Source: Serratia marcescens subsp. marcescens ATCC 13880 (GTDB taxonomy: Bacteria > Pseudomonadota > Gammaproteobacteria > Enterobacterales > Enterobacteriaceae). From it: DNA of 64,000 nucleotides. The translations under genes and the position numbers were made by a program. Numbering within the stretch: position 1 is the stretch's first letter; each line of letters begins with the position of its first letter. Below the pieces are notes generated by a model, which saw nothing but the letters and a program-made list of their open reading frames with translations, had not been told where the DNA came from and did not search any database. Shown piece after piece: positions 11,061 to 21,959 of the stretch. The stretch is taken from assembly GCF_017299535.1 (NCBI RefSeq), contig NZ_CP071238.1, positions 4,278,001-4,342,000 of the forward strand, written 5' to 3'.

Positions 11061-11831
11061 TCAGCTGCGCAGGCCGCGGCCGCGCTCGATCAGGTACCAG
11101 GACAGCAGGTAAAACACCGCGATAAACGCCACCAGCACCGCCATGGTGAACGCCAGCGGCACATCGTTGATGCCGAGGAAACCGTAGCGGAAGCCGCTGA
11201 TCATATAAACGATGGGGTTCAGCTTGGACACCGCCTGCCAGAATGGCGGCAGCAGCGACAGCGAGTAGAACACCCCGCCCAGGTAAGTCAGCGGCGTCAG
11301 CACGAAGGTCGGGATCAGGCTGATGTCGTCGAAAGTGGTGGCGAACACCGCATTGATCAGCCCCGCCAGCGAGAACAGGATCGCCGTCAGCAGCAGCGTC
11401 AGCGCAATCACCCACCAGGCGTGCACCTGCAGCGGCACGAAGAACAGCGAGATGATGGTCACCAGCACGCCGACGCAGATGCCGCGCGCCACGCCGCCGC
11501 CGACATAGCCGGCGATCACCACATGGGTCGGCACCGGCGCCACCAGCAGTTCCTCAATGTTGCGCTGAAACTTGGCGCTGAAGAACGACGAGGCGACGTT
11601 GGCATAGGAGTTGGTGATCACCGCCATCATGATAAGGCCGGGCACGATGAACTGCATGTAGCTGAAGCCGTGCATATCGCCGATGCGCGAGCCGATCAGG
11701 TTACCGAAGATGATGAAGTACAGCGTCATGGTGATCACCGGCGGCACCAGGGTCTGGATCCAGATGCGCGCGAACCGGTTTACCTCTTTGGCCCAGATGC
11801 TCTGTAAGGCCACCCAATACAAACGCGTCAT
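11061..11831 (-). CDS. yadH: ABC-2 type transporter permease YadH
   Basis: The 256-residue protein has about six membrane segments and the ABC-2 permease pattern, with FVIIG-like hydrophobic blocks and an LGGVFYSLSLLPPFW stretch near residue 180. It pairs with the ATPase YadG, whose gene overlaps this start by four bases. The exporter's substrate is unknown. A terminator follows immediately. Confidence 0.9.
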   Translation of the reverse strand: MTRLYWVALQSIWAKEVNRFARIWIQTLVPPVITMTLYFIIFGNLIGSRIGDMHGFSYMQFIVPGLIMMAVITNSYANVASSFFSAKFQRNIEELLVAPVPTHVVIAGYVGGGVARGICVGVLVTIISLFFVPLQVHAWWVIALTLLLTAILFSLAGLINAVFATTFDDISLIPTFVLTPLTYLGGVFYSLSLLPPFWQAVSKLNPIVYMISGFRYGFLGINDVPLAFTMAVLVAFIAVFYLLSWYLIERGRGLRS

Positions 11832-12751
11832 GCTTTCTCTCCATTGCCGTTAACCAGGGTGACAAACAGCTCTTCCAGGCGGTTCGCCTTATTGCGCATG
11901 CTCAGCACCTGCACGCCCTGCGCGCTCAGCTGGGCGAACAGGCCGTTCAGCCCTTGCTCGCGCATCACCTCCACTTCCAGCGTCGAGGTATCCGTCAGGC
12001 GGCTGTGGTAACCGTCCAGCTTCGGCAGCGGGCTCTTCGCCGCCAGATCGAGGATGAAGGTTTCCGACTTCAGCTTGGCCAGCAGCCCCTTCATCGAGGT
12101 GTTTTCCACCAGTTCCCCGTTCTGGATGATGCCGATGTTGCGGCACAGCATTTCCGCCTCTTCCAGATAGTGGGTGGTGAGGATAATGGTGGTGCCCTGG
12201 GCGTTCAGCTCTTTCAGGAAGCCCCACATCGAGCGACGCAGCTCAATATCCACCCCGGCGGTCGGCTCATCGAGAATCAGCAGCTTCGGCTGATGCATCA
12301 ACGCGCGGGCGATCATCAGGCGGCGCTTCATGCCGCCGGACAGCATGCGGGCGCGCTCGTTGCGCTTGCCCCACAGATCCAGCTGATTGAGGTATTTTTC
12401 GGCGCGCGCCATCGCTTCACGCCGCGTGACGCCGTAGTAACCCGCCTGGTTCACCACGATCTGCAACACGGTCTCAAACGGGTTGAAGTTGAACTCCTGC
12501 GGCACCAGGCCGAGCTGGCGCTTGGCGTTGACGATGTCTTTATCGATGTCGTAACCGAACACCCGCACGCTGCCGGCGGTTTTGTTCACCAGCGAGCTGA
12601 TGATGCCGATGGTGGTGGACTTTCCGGCGCCGTTTGGCCCCAGCAGGGCATAAAAGTCCCCCGCTTCGACGCTCAGGTCGATGCCGCGCAGCGCCTTGAC
12701 GCCACCGGCGTAAGTCTTGGTCAGCTGCGCTAATTCCAGTGCATAATTCAT
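11828..12751 (-). CDS. yadG: ABC transporter ATP-binding protein YadG
   Basis: This 307-residue ATPase has Walker A GPNGAGKST, signature LSGGMKRR, Walker B LLILDEP and the switch histidine in TTHYLEEAE. The C-terminal ~80 residues are the accessory domain common to ABC-2 exporters of the drug/polysaccharide class. It forms a two-gene exporter operon with yadH through an ATGA overlap. The 210-base gap to can on the other strand holds both divergent promoters. Confidence 0.92.
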   Translation of the reverse strand: MNYALELAQLTKTYAGGVKALRGIDLSVEAGDFYALLGPNGAGKSTTIGIISSLVNKTAGSVRVFGYDIDKDIVNAKRQLGLVPQEFNFNPFETVLQIVVNQAGYYGVTRREAMARAEKYLNQLDLWGKRNERARMLSGGMKRRLMIARALMHQPKLLILDEPTAGVDIELRRSMWGFLKELNAQGTTIILTTHYLEEAEMLCRNIGIIQNGELVENTSMKGLLAKLKSETFILDLAAKSPLPKLDGYHSRLTDTSTLEVEVMREQGLNGLFAQLSAQGVQVLSMRNKANRLEELFVTLVNGNGEKA

Positions 12752-12961
12752 ATGTAAAATAGTACCTTATAACGATGAGTATGCCGCCGCGCCCCTGTTT
12801 GCGAGGCTTGAAACACTAACAATAATCCTAGCATCGACGGCGTTTTCACTGCGTCGAATCCGTGCGGTAAATGAGGCTGCACCACTGTTCCGATTTCCAA
12901 ATTGTGACGCTTACCCTATATTACCCCAACGCAATCTGTCCGTTACGGGTCAATCACCTTC

Positions 12962-13618
12962 ATGAAAGAAATCGAAGAGCTTATCGCCAACAACCAGGCC
13001 TGGTCGGCCAATATCAGTCAGGAAGACCCGGAATTTTTTGAACGTTTAGCCCAGGCGCAAAAGCCCCGCTTCTTATGGATTGGTTGCTCTGACAGCCGCG
13101 TTCCCGCAGAACGCCTGACCGGCCTCGAGCCGGGTGAACTGTTCGTCCATCGCAACGTGGCGAACCTCGTGATCCACACCGATCTTAACTGCCTGTCGGT
13201 GGTGCAGTATGCGGTAGATGTGCTGGAAGTCGAACACATCATCATCTGCGGCCACCTGGGCTGCGGCGGCGTGCAGGCGGCGGTGGAAAACCCGGAACTG
13301 GGGTTGATCGACAACTGGCTGCTGCACATTCGCGATCTGTGGTACAAGCACAGCTCGCTGCTGGGCGAGCTGCCGCCGGAACAGCGTTTCGACATGCTGT
13401 GCGAGATCAACGTCATTGAGCAAGTGTACAACCTGGGCCACTCCACCATCATGCAGTCCGCCTGGAAGCGCGGCCAGAAGGTGATGATCCACGGTTGGGT
13501 GTACGGCATTCAGGACGGCCGTCTGCGCGATATGGAAGTGCTGGCGACCAGCCGCGAGAGCCTGGAGATGGGCTACCGCAAAGCGATAGCCAAACTGAAG
13601 CAGGATAAAGGCGTCTAA
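12962..13618 (+). CDS. can: Beta-class carbonic anhydrase
   Basis: Can interconverts CO2 and bicarbonate, supplying bicarbonate for carboxylation reactions. The 218-residue protein has all four zinc-site residues of the beta class: C42 and D44 in CSDSRVPA, and H98 and C101 in CGHLGCGGV. The ATG gives MKEIEELI as in E. coli. It is divergent from yadG and convergent with hpt, the same order as in E. coli. Confidence 0.97.
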   Translation: MKEIEELIANNQAWSANISQEDPEFFERLAQAQKPRFLWIGCSDSRVPAERLTGLEPGELFVHRNVANLVIHTDLNCLSVVQYAVDVLEVEHIIICGHLGCGGVQAAVENPELGLIDNWLLHIRDLWYKHSSLLGELPPEQRFDMLCEINVIEQVYNLGHSTIMQSAWKRGQKVMIHGWVYGIQDGRLRDMEVLATSRESLEMGYRKAIAKLKQDKGV

Positions 13619-13627
13619 CCCCGCCGC

Positions 13628-13647
13628 GGGCGCGGCTTGCCGCGCCC
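13628..13647. terminator. Hairpin between can and hpt (no U-tract)
   Basis: GGGCGCGGC pairs perfectly with GCCGCGCCC across two bases (effective loop four or more). It sits between the convergent can and hpt stops and probably protects or ends both transcripts, but neither side has the T-run of a canonical intrinsic terminator. Confidence 0.5.
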
Positions 13648-13656
13648 CACATCCAA

Positions 13657-14193
13657 TTACTCGTCCAGCAGCACCACTTTGCCGACGTACGGCAGGTGAC
13701 GGTAGCGCTGAGCGTAGTCGATGCCATACCCCACCACGAACTCATCCGGGATCGAGAAGCCGACATATTCGACCGGCACCTGCACTTCACGGCGCTCAGG
13801 TTTGTCCAGCAAAGTGCAAATCGCCAGCGATTTCGGCCCGCGCAGCGCCAAAATCTCGCGCACTTTGTTCAGCGTGTTGCCGGAATCGATGATGTCTTCC
13901 ACGATCAGCACGTCTTTGCCGCGAATGTCTTCGTCCAGATCCTTGAGGATCTTCACGTCGCGGGTGGTGGACATGCCGCTGCCGTAGCTGGAGGCGGTCA
14001 TAAAGTCGACTTCGTGCGGCACCTCGATCGCGCGGCAGAGATCGGCCATGAACATGAAGGAGCCGCGCAGCAGCCCGACCAGCACCATGTCGCTGCCGCT
14101 GTCGCGGTAATGTTCGGTGATCTGGCGGCCAAGTTCGGCGATACGGGTCTTAACTTCCTGCTCGGAAATCATTACGTCTACAGTGTGTTTCAT
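13657..14193 (-). CDS. hpt: Hypoxanthine phosphoribosyltransferase
   Basis: Hpt salvages hypoxanthine to IMP using PRPP. The 178-residue protein carries the PRPP loop [11 protein letters not shown] and the flexible-loop block ASSYGSGM, and is almost identical to the E. coli enzyme over its core. The frame is open 75 codons further upstream, but ATG 14193 gives the family start MKHTVDVMI. It stands alone between can and cueO. Confidence 0.97.
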   Translation of the reverse strand: MKHTVDVMISEQEVKTRIAELGRQITEHYRDSGSDMVLVGLLRGSFMFMADLCRAIEVPHEVDFMTASSYGSGMSTTRDVKILKDLDEDIRGKDVLIVEDIIDSGNTLNKVREILALRGPKSLAICTLLDKPERREVQVPVEYVGFSIPDEFVVGYGIDYAQRYRHLPYVGKVVLLDE

Positions 14194-14291
14194 AGTATTC
14201 AGGTCAGTTGCCGGAAGAAAGGCGCAGAGTTTAGCATAGCCTTTCGCCGGTGGCGACGCGAGCGCACCGCCACCTGAGCGATGGACCGCGA

Positions 14292-15935
14292 TCAGTCGTT
14301 GACGGTAAAGCCCATCATCATGCCGGTATCTTCGTGTTCCAACAGGTGGCAGTGGGCCATATACGCATGTTCGCTGCTTGCCGGATGATCGAAGCGCACC
14401 AGCACTTCGCTGCGCCACCCTTCGACGCGCACCGTGTCCTTCCAGCCGCTGCGATGCGCCGCCGGCGGTTTGCCGTTTTCCGACAAGATACGGAACTGGG
14501 TGCCGTGAATGTGGAACGGGTGCAACATCATGTCGCCCTCACCGGAAATAGTCCATTTCTCATACTGGCCTCGTTTGGCGGCGAACATCGGCTTGGTCAT
14601 ATCGAAGGCCTTGCCGTTGATCATGTTGCCGTGGCTGAAATCGAACGGTTTGGCTTTGCTCTGCGCGCCGCCGTGATCCATCCCGGCCATCTTGCCATGA
14701 TCCATGCCCTTCATGTTGCCGTGGTCCATGCCCTGCATGCCGCCCTTCTCCATGCCTTTCATGTCTCCAGCGCCCGTCGCGCCATGATTCATGCTCATGC
14801 CGGCCATCGCCTGGTGGCCATAGCGATCCATCAGCGCCTGCATGCCGAGCCTATCCAGCTGCGGATCCATCATCAGCTGCAGCCAACGCTCCTGGATGCC
14901 GGTGGTGGCAGGCAATGTCGGCAGCTTCACCAGGCTGTCCGGCATGGTTTTGATACCCTGTGCCAACGACGGCTGAATGCGCAGCACCGGCAGCGGTTGA
15001 TCGAACGGCGCCAACGTCATGCCCATCTGCTTCACCGGCAGCGTCACGATATCAAACGCTTTCCCGTCGGAGGCATCAACCAGCACTTCAAAGCGTTCGC
15101 CCATCAGCATCGGCAGCTCGGTCAGCTTCACCGGCTCCGCCAGGAAACCGCCGTCGCTGGCGATAACATACAGCGGACGGTTGTCACTGGCCGCCAGATT
15201 CAACGAGCGGGCGTTGCAACCGTTGAGAAAACGCAGACGCAGCCAGCCGCGCGGCGCCAGATGTTGCGGATACTGCGCGCCGTTGGTGAACATGCGATCG
15301 CCAAACCAGCCCACCGCCGCGCTCATCACGTCCAGGCGGTATTCGATCTGCGCGTCTTTGCCCAGCCGCTTATCCTGCAGGATCACCGGAATATCATCCT
15401 GCCCCCAGGTTTTCGGCAGCGGCAGTTTGGCGCTTTCATCGTCTTCCAGCAGTACCAACCCCGCCAGCCCCATCATCACCTGGCTGCCGGTTTTACCGTG
15501 CGTGTGCGGGTGGAACCAGCAGGTGGCCGCCGGTTGATCGACGGTGAAATTCACCGTGCGCGTCGCGCCGGGGTGGATCAGCGCCTGCGGGCCGCCATCG
15601 ACGTCGCCGGGAATTTCCAGCCCGTGCCAGTGGACGGTACTGGCCTCCGCCAGGCTGTTTTTGATATCGACCGTCACCGGCTGGCCACGCTGCAGCTTCA
15701 CCGCCGGCCCGAGCAGCGCGCCGTTGAATCCCCAGGTTTTGGTGGCGGCGCCGGGCAACCAGCGGGTTTCCCCCGCCTGCAGCGCCAGCGCAATCTTTCC
15801 CTGCGCGCCCGGCGTCAACAGCGGCGGTACCGGCAGGGCCGGCCGATCGGCCGGCCAGGCCGCCCGGCTCCATAACGGCAATGCGCTCGCCGCGCCCAGC
15901 GCAGCGGTTAATTTAATAAAATCACGGCGTAACAT
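14292..15935 (-). CDS. cueO: Multicopper oxidase CueO (periplasmic cuprous oxidase)
   Basis: CueO oxidises Cu(I) to the less toxic Cu(II) in the periplasm. The 547-residue protein has a Tat signal ([12 protein letters not shown]) and four copper-ligand clusters: [24 protein letters not shown] and [13 protein letters not shown] Met/His-rich insert near residues 365-415 repeats G-M-D-H-G units ([15 protein letters not shown]) and probably binds Cu(I) near the substrate site. ATG 15935 follows AGGGAG. A CueR-type promoter dyad lies 40-70 bases upstream. Confidence 0.95.
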   Translation of the reverse strand: MLRRDFIKLTAALGAASALPLWSRAAWPADRPALPVPPLLTPGAQGKIALALQAGETRWLPGAATKTWGFNGALLGPAVKLQRGQPVTVDIKNSLAEASTVHWHGLEIPGDVDGGPQALIHPGATRTVNFTVDQPAATCWFHPHTHGKTGSQVMMGLAGLVLLEDDESAKLPLPKTWGQDDIPVILQDKRLGKDAQIEYRLDVMSAAVGWFGDRMFTNGAQYPQHLAPRGWLRLRFLNGCNARSLNLAASDNRPLYVIASDGGFLAEPVKLTELPMLMGERFEVLVDASDGKAFDIVTLPVKQMGMTLAPFDQPLPVLRIQPSLAQGIKTMPDSLVKLPTLPATTGIQERWLQLMMDPQLDRLGMQALMDRYGHQAMAGMSMNHGATGAGDMKGMEKGGMQGMDHGNMKGMDHGKMAGMDHGGAQSKAKPFDFSHGNMINGKAFDMTKPMFAAKRGQYEKWTISGEGDMMLHPFHIHGTQFRILSENGKPPAAHRSGWKDTVRVEGWRSEVLVRFDHPASSEHAYMAHCHLLEHEDTGMMMGFTVND

Positions 15936-15975
15936 CGCTGACTCCCTTTTCTCAGTGACATAACTCAATGCCGCC

Positions 15976-16006
15976 AGCCTAAACCTTCCCCCAGGCGGAA
16001 GGTCAA
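15976..16006 (-). promoter_or_regulatory. CueR-type copper-responsive promoter of cueO
   Basis: On the minus strand a -35 TTGACC and a -10 TAGGCT are 19 bases apart, the over-long spacer that MerR-family activators correct by twisting DNA. The spacer contains the dyad ACCTTCC-N7-GGAAGGT (15983-16003), the known CueR operator form at E. coli copA and cueO. Confidence 0.88.
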
Positions 16007-16148
16007 GCCTTTCCTGGCGGTATTTTAAGCTATGCCTCACAATCAGAGAGTGTGACTGACACACGCGACGCCGGCCCGGCAGCAATAAAATTTGGTGCCT
16101 TTACAGGCAAGTGTGGTAACGTCAACAGACGACAAACAGGCCTATTTC

Positions 16149-16499
16149 ATGATGAAAAAAACAACGTTATCGATGCTGTTGCTGGCGATGCTGGGCTTCT
16201 CCAACGCCAGTCTGGCGCTGAATGAATCCGAGGCGGAAGATCTGGCCGATCTGACGGCGGTATTTATTTATTTGAAAAATGATTGCGGCTACAACGATTT
16301 GCCAAATGTGCAAATCAAACGCGCTATCGTCTATTTCGCACAACAAAACCGCTGGGATTTGAGCAACTACAACAGCTTTAACATGAAGGCGCTGGGCGAA
16401 GACAGCTATCGCGATCTCAGCGGCATCGCCATTCCAACGCCGAAGAAGTGCAAATCGCTGGCGCGCGACTCGTTGAGCCTGCTGGCCTACGCCAACTAA
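16149..16499 (+). CDS. yacC: YacC, PulS/OutS pilotin-like secreted protein
   Basis: The 116-residue protein has a signal peptide (MKKTTLSMLLLAMLG...ALA) and a mature domain beginning NESEAEDLADL. The two conserved cysteines (NDCGYNDL and KKCKSLARD) could form a disulfide. It closely matches E. coli YacC, assigned to the PulS/OutS family of type II secretion pilotins, but no lipobox Cys and no secretin gene are visible nearby, so its role is uncertain. Two adjacent ATGs (16149 and 16152) are both plausible starts. Confidence 0.85.
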   Translation: MMKKTTLSMLLLAMLGFSNASLALNESEAEDLADLTAVFIYLKNDCGYNDLPNVQIKRAIVYFAQQNRWDLSNYNSFNMKALGEDSYRDLSGIAIPTPKKCKSLARDSLSLLAYAN

Positions 16500-16624
16500 T
16501 TCCGCCCCTCTCCCCCACCCGCCTTTCGCTCTCTCTGTCTGAAATTCAACCGTGCATCGCCAGACAGAGTTAGCTATGATGTTGCGCCGATTTTTCATGG
16601 CTGTTATTACGGAGTTTCCCGCAC

Positions 16625-17488
<864 letters not shown>

Positions 17489-17515
17489 GCGAGAAGATAA
17501 AGGAGGTGGCCCAAA

Positions 17516-18310
17516 TTGCATAAGCTAAAACTGCACGGCTTCAACAACCTGACCAAGAGCCTGAGTTTTTGTATTTACGATATTTGTTACGCCAAAACCG
17601 CGGACGATCGCGATGGCTATATCGCCTACATAGACGAACAATATAACGCCAACCGGCTGACCGAGATCCTGAGCGAAACCTGCTCGATCATCGGCGCCAA
17701 TATTCTGAACATCGCGCGTCAGGACTACGAGCCGCAGGGCGCCAGCGTCACCATCCTGGTCAGCGAAGAGCCGATCGATCCGAAAGACGTCGATACGTCG
17801 GAACACCCAGGCCCGCTGCCGAATACGGTCGTCGCGCACCTGGACAAAAGCCATATCTGCGTACACACCTACCCGGAAAGCCATCCGGAAGGCGGGCTGT
17901 GCACCTTTCGCGCCGATATCGAGGTCTCGACCTGCGGCGTCATTTCGCCCCTCAAAGCGCTGAACTATTTAATTCACCAGCTGGAATCCGACATCGTCAC
18001 CATGGACTATCGCGTGCGCGGTTTTACCCGCGACGTGAACGGCGTGAAACATTACATCGATCATGAGATCAATTCGATCCAGAACTTTATGTCGGAAGAC
18101 ATCAAGGCGCTGTACCACATGATGGACGTGAACGTTTACCAGGAAAATATCTTCCATACCAAGATGTTGCTGAAGGATTTCGATCTGAAGCACTACCTGT
18201 TTAACGCGGAGCCGGAGGCGTTGAGCGCCGCCGAGCGCAAGCAGATCACCGATCTGTTATGGAAAGAGATGCAGGAAATCTATTACGGCCGCAATATTCC
18301 GCATCTGTGA
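17516..18310 (+). CDS. speD: S-adenosylmethionine decarboxylase proenzyme
   Basis: SpeD provides decarboxylated SAM for SpeE. The 264-residue proenzyme self-cleaves between K111 and S112 in [14 protein letters not shown] to form the pyruvoyl cofactor. The start is TTG, preceded by a full AAGGAGGT Shine-Dalgarno eight bases upstream; the conserved [15 protein letters not shown]-terminus begins right after it, and no ATG is available in that position. It ends six bases before a GC hairpin shared with convergent yacL. Confidence 0.95.
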   Translation: MHKLKLHGFNNLTKSLSFCIYDICYAKTADDRDGYIAYIDEQYNANRLTEILSETCSIIGANILNIARQDYEPQGASVTILVSEEPIDPKDVDTSEHPGPLPNTVVAHLDKSHICVHTYPESHPEGGLCTFRADIEVSTCGVISPLKALNYLIHQLESDIVTMDYRVRGFTRDVNGVKHYIDHEINSIQNFMSEDIKALYHMMDVNVYQENIFHTKMLLKDFDLKHYLFNAEPEALSAAERKQITDLLWKEMQEIYYGRNIPHL

Positions 18311-18315
18311 TGGAA

Positions 18316-18337
18316 AGGGCGCGGCACGCCGCGCCCT
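18316..18337. terminator. Hairpin between speD and yacL (no U-tract)
   Basis: AGGGCGCGGC and GCCGCGCCCT pair perfectly around AC. It lies between convergent stops. No T-run follows on either strand, so intrinsic termination is uncertain. Confidence 0.5.
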
Positions 18338-18342
18338 GATGC

Positions 18343-18705
18343 TTAGTACTTCAGCATGAAAGAACGATAGGCCTTCAACACCCGCAGGAAGTCCTCAACG
18401 CCGCAGAATGAGAGGCTTTCTTCGTCGTAGTAGTTCATCCCCTCTTCCATTTCATCGCCCTCGAACTCCAGCTGATTGGCGCGGATCATCACTTCTTCAC
18501 CGTCCATCAGCAGCGTATATTCATGGCCTTCCAGCTGCCATTGACGCTCGCTGCCTTTGACCTCGGCCGCACCGGCTTCAATCCGGTCCAGCAGGTTGAA
18601 ATCGCCTTTGACTTCTTCATTGATCCAGTGGCCAATCGCTTCATGCCCCATCGAAAATCTGACGATCACCTGACCGGTGACGTCACGCAGAAATTCGTAA
18701 TCCAT
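18343..18705 (-). CDS. yacL: UPF0231 family protein YacL
   Basis: The 120-residue acidic protein matches E. coli YacL in length and in the blocks [15 protein letters not shown] and [16 protein letters not shown]. No function is established for the family. The start follows CAGGAGGGC. It is convergent with speD and upstream of acnB on the same strand, separated by the acnB terminator's far side, matching the E. coli order speD-yacL-acnB. Confidence 0.9.
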   Translation of the reverse strand: MDYEFLRDVTGQVIVRFSMGHEAIGHWINEEVKGDFNLLDRIEAGAAEVKGSERQWQLEGHEYTLLMDGEEVMIRANQLEFEGDEMEEGMNYYDEESLSFCGVEDFLRVLKAYRSFMLKY

Positions 18706-18790
18706 AGCATGCCCTCCTGAGCCCTTTTTCTTAGTGTAAACATAAATGGCTGACTAACTCAGTGAGCGCTCGCAAAGTTGGCAACTGAGC

Positions 18791-18821
18791 AAAATAAAAC
18801 GGGAGGCCAAGGCCTCCCGTT
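18791..18821 (-). terminator. Terminator of acnB
   Basis: On the minus strand AACGGGAGGCC pairs with GGCCTCCCGTT around TT, followed by TTATTTT. It starts 23 bases after the acnB stop. Confidence 0.85.
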
Positions 18822-18844
18822 AAACAGTTGCGCAATATAGCGGC

Positions 18845-21442
18845 TTACACGGCGGTTTGGAAGATCACGCCGTCGGCTTTTTCGGTGTACTGGCCCAGCT
18901 GGTCAAAGTTCAGGTAGCGGTAGGTATCCGCCGCCGTCTTGTCGACCTGCGCCATATAGGTCTGGTACTCGTCCGGCGTCGGCAGGCGGCCCAGCAGGGA
19001 CGCTACCGCGGCCAGTTCGGCAGACGCCAGATAGACGTTGGCGCCGGTGCCAAGACGGTTCGGGAAGTTACGGGTTGAGGTGGAAACCACCGTCGCGCCG
19101 TCCGCCACGCGCGCCTGGTTGCCCATGCACAGCGAGCAGCCCGGGATCTCGATACGCGCGCCGCTCTTGCCGAAGACGCTGTAGTAGCCTTCTTCGGTCA
19201 GCTGAGCCGCATCCATCTTGGTTGGCGGCGCCACCCACAGACGGGTCGGCAGCTGGCCCTTGTGCTGATCCAGCAGCTTGCCGGCCGCGCGGAAGTGGCC
19301 GATGTTGGTCATGCAAGAACCGATGAATACCTCATCGATTTTGCTGTTGGCCACGTCGGACAGCAGGCGCGCGTCGTCAGGATCGTTCGGCGCGCACAGG
19401 ATCGGCTCTTTGATCTCGTTCAGATCGATGTCGATCACCGCCGCGTATTCCGCATCCGCATCGCCTTCCAGCAGTTGCGGATCCGCCAGCCATTTTTCCA
19501 TGCCCTGAATACGGCGCTCCAGCGTACGGCGATCGCCGTAGCCTTCGGAGATCATCCACTTCAGCAGCACGATGTTGGAGTTCAGGTACTCTTCGATCGG
19601 CGCCTTGTCCAGCTTGATGGTACAACCGGCGGCGGAACGTTCGGCGGACGCATCGGTCAGCTCAAACGCCTGCTCGACCTTCAGATCCGGCAGGCCTTCG
19701 ATCTCCAGAATGCGGCCGGAGAAGATGTTTTTCTTGCCCTTCTTCTCGACGGTCAGCAGCCCTTGCTGGATCGCGTAGTAAGGGATGGCGTGCACCAGAT
19801 CGCGCAGGGTGATGCCCGGCTGCATTTTGCCTTTGAAGCGCACCAGCACCGACTCAGGCATATCCAGCGGCATCACGCCGGTCGCGGCGGCAAACGCCAC
19901 CAGGCCGGAACCGGCCGGGAAGGAGATGCCGATCGGGAAGCGGGTGTGGGAATCGCCGCCGGTGCCGACGGTGTCAGGCAGCAGCATGCGGTTCAGCCAG
20001 GAGTGGATCACGCCGTCGCCCGGACGCAGCGATACGCCGCCGCGGTTCATGATGAAGTCAGGCAGCGTGTGGTGCGTGGTCACGTCGACCGGTTTCGGGT
20101 ACGCGGCGGTGTGGCAGAACGACTGCATGACCAGATCGGCGGAGAAGCCGAGGCAGGCCAGGTCTTTCAGCTCATCGCGGGTCATCGGGCCGGTGGTGTC
20201 CTGAGAGCCGACAGAGGTCATCTTCGGTTCGCAGTATTCGCCTGGGCGAATGCCGGCGACGCCGCAGGCGCGGCCGACCATTTTCTGCGCCAGCGAGAAG
20301 CCTTTGCTGCTGGCGGCTACCGGTTTGGCGATGCGGAACACGTCGCTGTGCGGCAGACCCAGCGCTTCGCGCGCCTTGGTGGTCAGGCCGCGGCCGATGA
20401 TCAGCGGGATACGGCCGCCGGCGCGCACTTCATCCAGCAGCACGTCGGTTTTCAGCTCGAAGTTGGCGATCAGCGCGCCGGTTTCGTGGTTACGCACTTC
20501 ACCTTTGTACGGGTAAACGTCGATCACGTCGCCCATGTTCAGCTCGGACACGTCCACTTCGATCGGCAAGGCGCCGGCATCTTCCATGGTGTTGAAGAAG
20601 ATAGGCGCAATTTTGCCGCCCAGCACCACGCCGCCGCCGCGTTTGTTCGGCACGTGCGGGATGTCGTCGCCCATGAACCACAGCACCGAGTTGGTGGCGG
20701 ATTTACGGGAGGAACCGGTGCCGACCACGTCGCCGACGTAGGCCAGCGGGAAGCCTTTCTTGTTCAGCAGCTCGATCTGTTTGATCGGGCCAACGCTGCC
20801 CGGCTGATCCGGCACGATGCCTTCACGTTCGTTTTTCAGCATCGCCAGCGCGTGCAGCGGGATGTCCGGGCGCGACCAGGCGTCCGGCGCCGGAGAAAGG
20901 TCGTCGGTGTTGGTTTCGCCGGTGACTTTGAACACGGTGACGGTGATCTTTTCCGCCAGCTCAGGGCGCGACAGATACCATTCGGCATCGGCCCAAGACT
21001 GCATGATCTGCTTGGCGTGCGGGTTGCCGGCCTTGGCCTTCTCTTCCACGTCGTAGAAGTTGTCGAACATCAGCAGCGTGTGGGACAGCGCTTTGGCGGC
21101 GATCGGCGCCAGCTTCTCGTTGTCCAGCGCTTCGATCAGCGGATGAATGTTATAGCCGCCCTGCATGGTGCCTAACAATTCAATGGCTTTCTCGGGGGTA
21201 ACCAGGGGGGATGTCGCTTCACCTTTGGCGATGGCCGCCAGGAAACCTGCTTTGACGTAGGCGGCTTCGTCGACGCCCGGTGGAACACGGTTAATCAGCA
21301 GGTCTAACAGGAATTCTTCTTCGCCTTTTGGCGGATTCTTCAGTAGTTCGACCAGCGCGGCCATTTGGGTGGCGTCTAGCGGCTTAGGGGCGATGCCCTC
21401 AGCAGCACGCTCGGCTACGTGCTTACGGTATTCTTCTAGCAC
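18845..21442 (-). CDS. acnB: Bifunctional aconitate hydratase 2 / 2-methylisocitrate dehydratase
   Basis: AcnB is the main TCA-cycle aconitase (citrate to isocitrate). The 865-residue length equals E. coli. The N-terminal HEAT-like domain precedes the swivel and the Fe-S domains; cluster cysteines appear in SCMTNIGHF and [11 protein letters not shown] near the C-terminus. The start codon is GTG with AGGAGA seven bases upstream, the same start codon as E. coli acnB. It has its own terminator and a 517-base upstream region. Confidence 0.98.
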   Translation of the reverse strand: MLEEYRKHVAERAAEGIAPKPLDATQMAALVELLKNPPKGEEEFLLDLLINRVPPGVDEAAYVKAGFLAAIAKGEATSPLVTPEKAIELLGTMQGGYNIHPLIEALDNEKLAPIAAKALSHTLLMFDNFYDVEEKAKAGNPHAKQIMQSWADAEWYLSRPELAEKITVTVFKVTGETNTDDLSPAPDAWSRPDIPLHALAMLKNEREGIVPDQPGSVGPIKQIELLNKKGFPLAYVGDVVGTGSSRKSATNSVLWFMGDDIPHVPNKRGGGVVLGGKIAPIFFNTMEDAGALPIEVDVSELNMGDVIDVYPYKGEVRNHETGALIANFELKTDVLLDEVRAGGRIPLIIGRGLTTKAREALGLPHSDVFRIAKPVAASSKGFSLAQKMVGRACGVAGIRPGEYCEPKMTSVGSQDTTGPMTRDELKDLACLGFSADLVMQSFCHTAAYPKPVDVTTHHTLPDFIMNRGGVSLRPGDGVIHSWLNRMLLPDTVGTGGDSHTRFPIGISFPAGSGLVAFAAATGVMPLDMPESVLVRFKGKMQPGITLRDLVHAIPYYAIQQGLLTVEKKGKKNIFSGRILEIEGLPDLKVEQAFELTDASAERSAAGCTIKLDKAPIEEYLNSNIVLLKWMISEGYGDRRTLERRIQGMEKWLADPQLLEGDADAEYAAVIDIDLNEIKEPILCAPNDPDDARLLSDVANSKIDEVFIGSCMTNIGHFRAAGKLLDQHKGQLPTRLWVAPPTKMDAAQLTEEGYYSVFGKSGARIEIPGCSLCMGNQARVADGATVVSTSTRNFPNRLGTGANVYLASAELAAVASLLGRLPTPDEYQTYMAQVDKTAADTYRYLNFDQLGQYTEKADGVIFQTAV

Positions 21443-21959
21443 GACGTTCTCCTCGCTCTCATTGTCATTTATTGTGCCTGGCGTATATGCAAACCGGGTT
21501 TATACCCTTTGGGTTTCACTCTGTGGCTAGGCGATCGGCCCGTAAAGGCCCCGAAACGGTGACTGGGGCAAACAAGCGCGGTCAAACAGCGTTACAGCAT
21601 GAAAGACTGATGGGTAGAGCGCACGGCGATATTGATGCCATCTATCCTGACGGGGCACTGCTGTCGATGTCCTGGACTGTACTGTAAGGTACAGTGCCCG
21701 GTTCCGCTCAGCCAGCATATCAGGATTTGAAACGGTTGTTAATTCGTTCACATAAAAGCAACATTAAATCTTTGCTGAATCGTTGAGCGCAGCGTAATCG
21801 GCTGCCGGACAAACAGGGCATTATATCCACATAATTAAAACGGATATAAGCATGAGGATCGGAATTTGGCGCAGCGGCCACAAAAAACCGTTTTGTGCAT
21901 CTGGCAAAAAAAACGGCCCCTTCTCAGGAGCCGCTTGTTAACCGGTCAAGCCAGCAGAA
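21443..21959. other. Intergenic region upstream of acnB
   Basis: These 517 bases separate lpdA and acnB, where E. coli has yacH; no yacH relative is present. The segment contains the lpdA terminator at its right end and a perfect dyad ACTGTAC-N6-GTACAGT at 21676-21695, about 235 bases before acnB. Open frames here have no coding character. The acnB promoter must lie in it but I could not assign it with confidence. Confidence 0.6.
21905..21937 (-). terminator. Terminator of lpdA
   Basis: On the minus strand CGGCTCC pairs with GGGGCCG (one wobble) around a six-base loop, followed by eight T residues. It begins 23 bases after the lpdA stop. Confidence 0.85.

Noticed and set aside
19262..21175. 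A 637-codon plus-strand frame antisense to acnB
   Set aside because: Same cause: antisense of a strongly codon-biased housekeeping gene.
21472..21687. A 71-codon plus-strand frame upstream of acnB
   Set aside because: No ribosome site, no recognisable domain, and it lies in the acnB control region.
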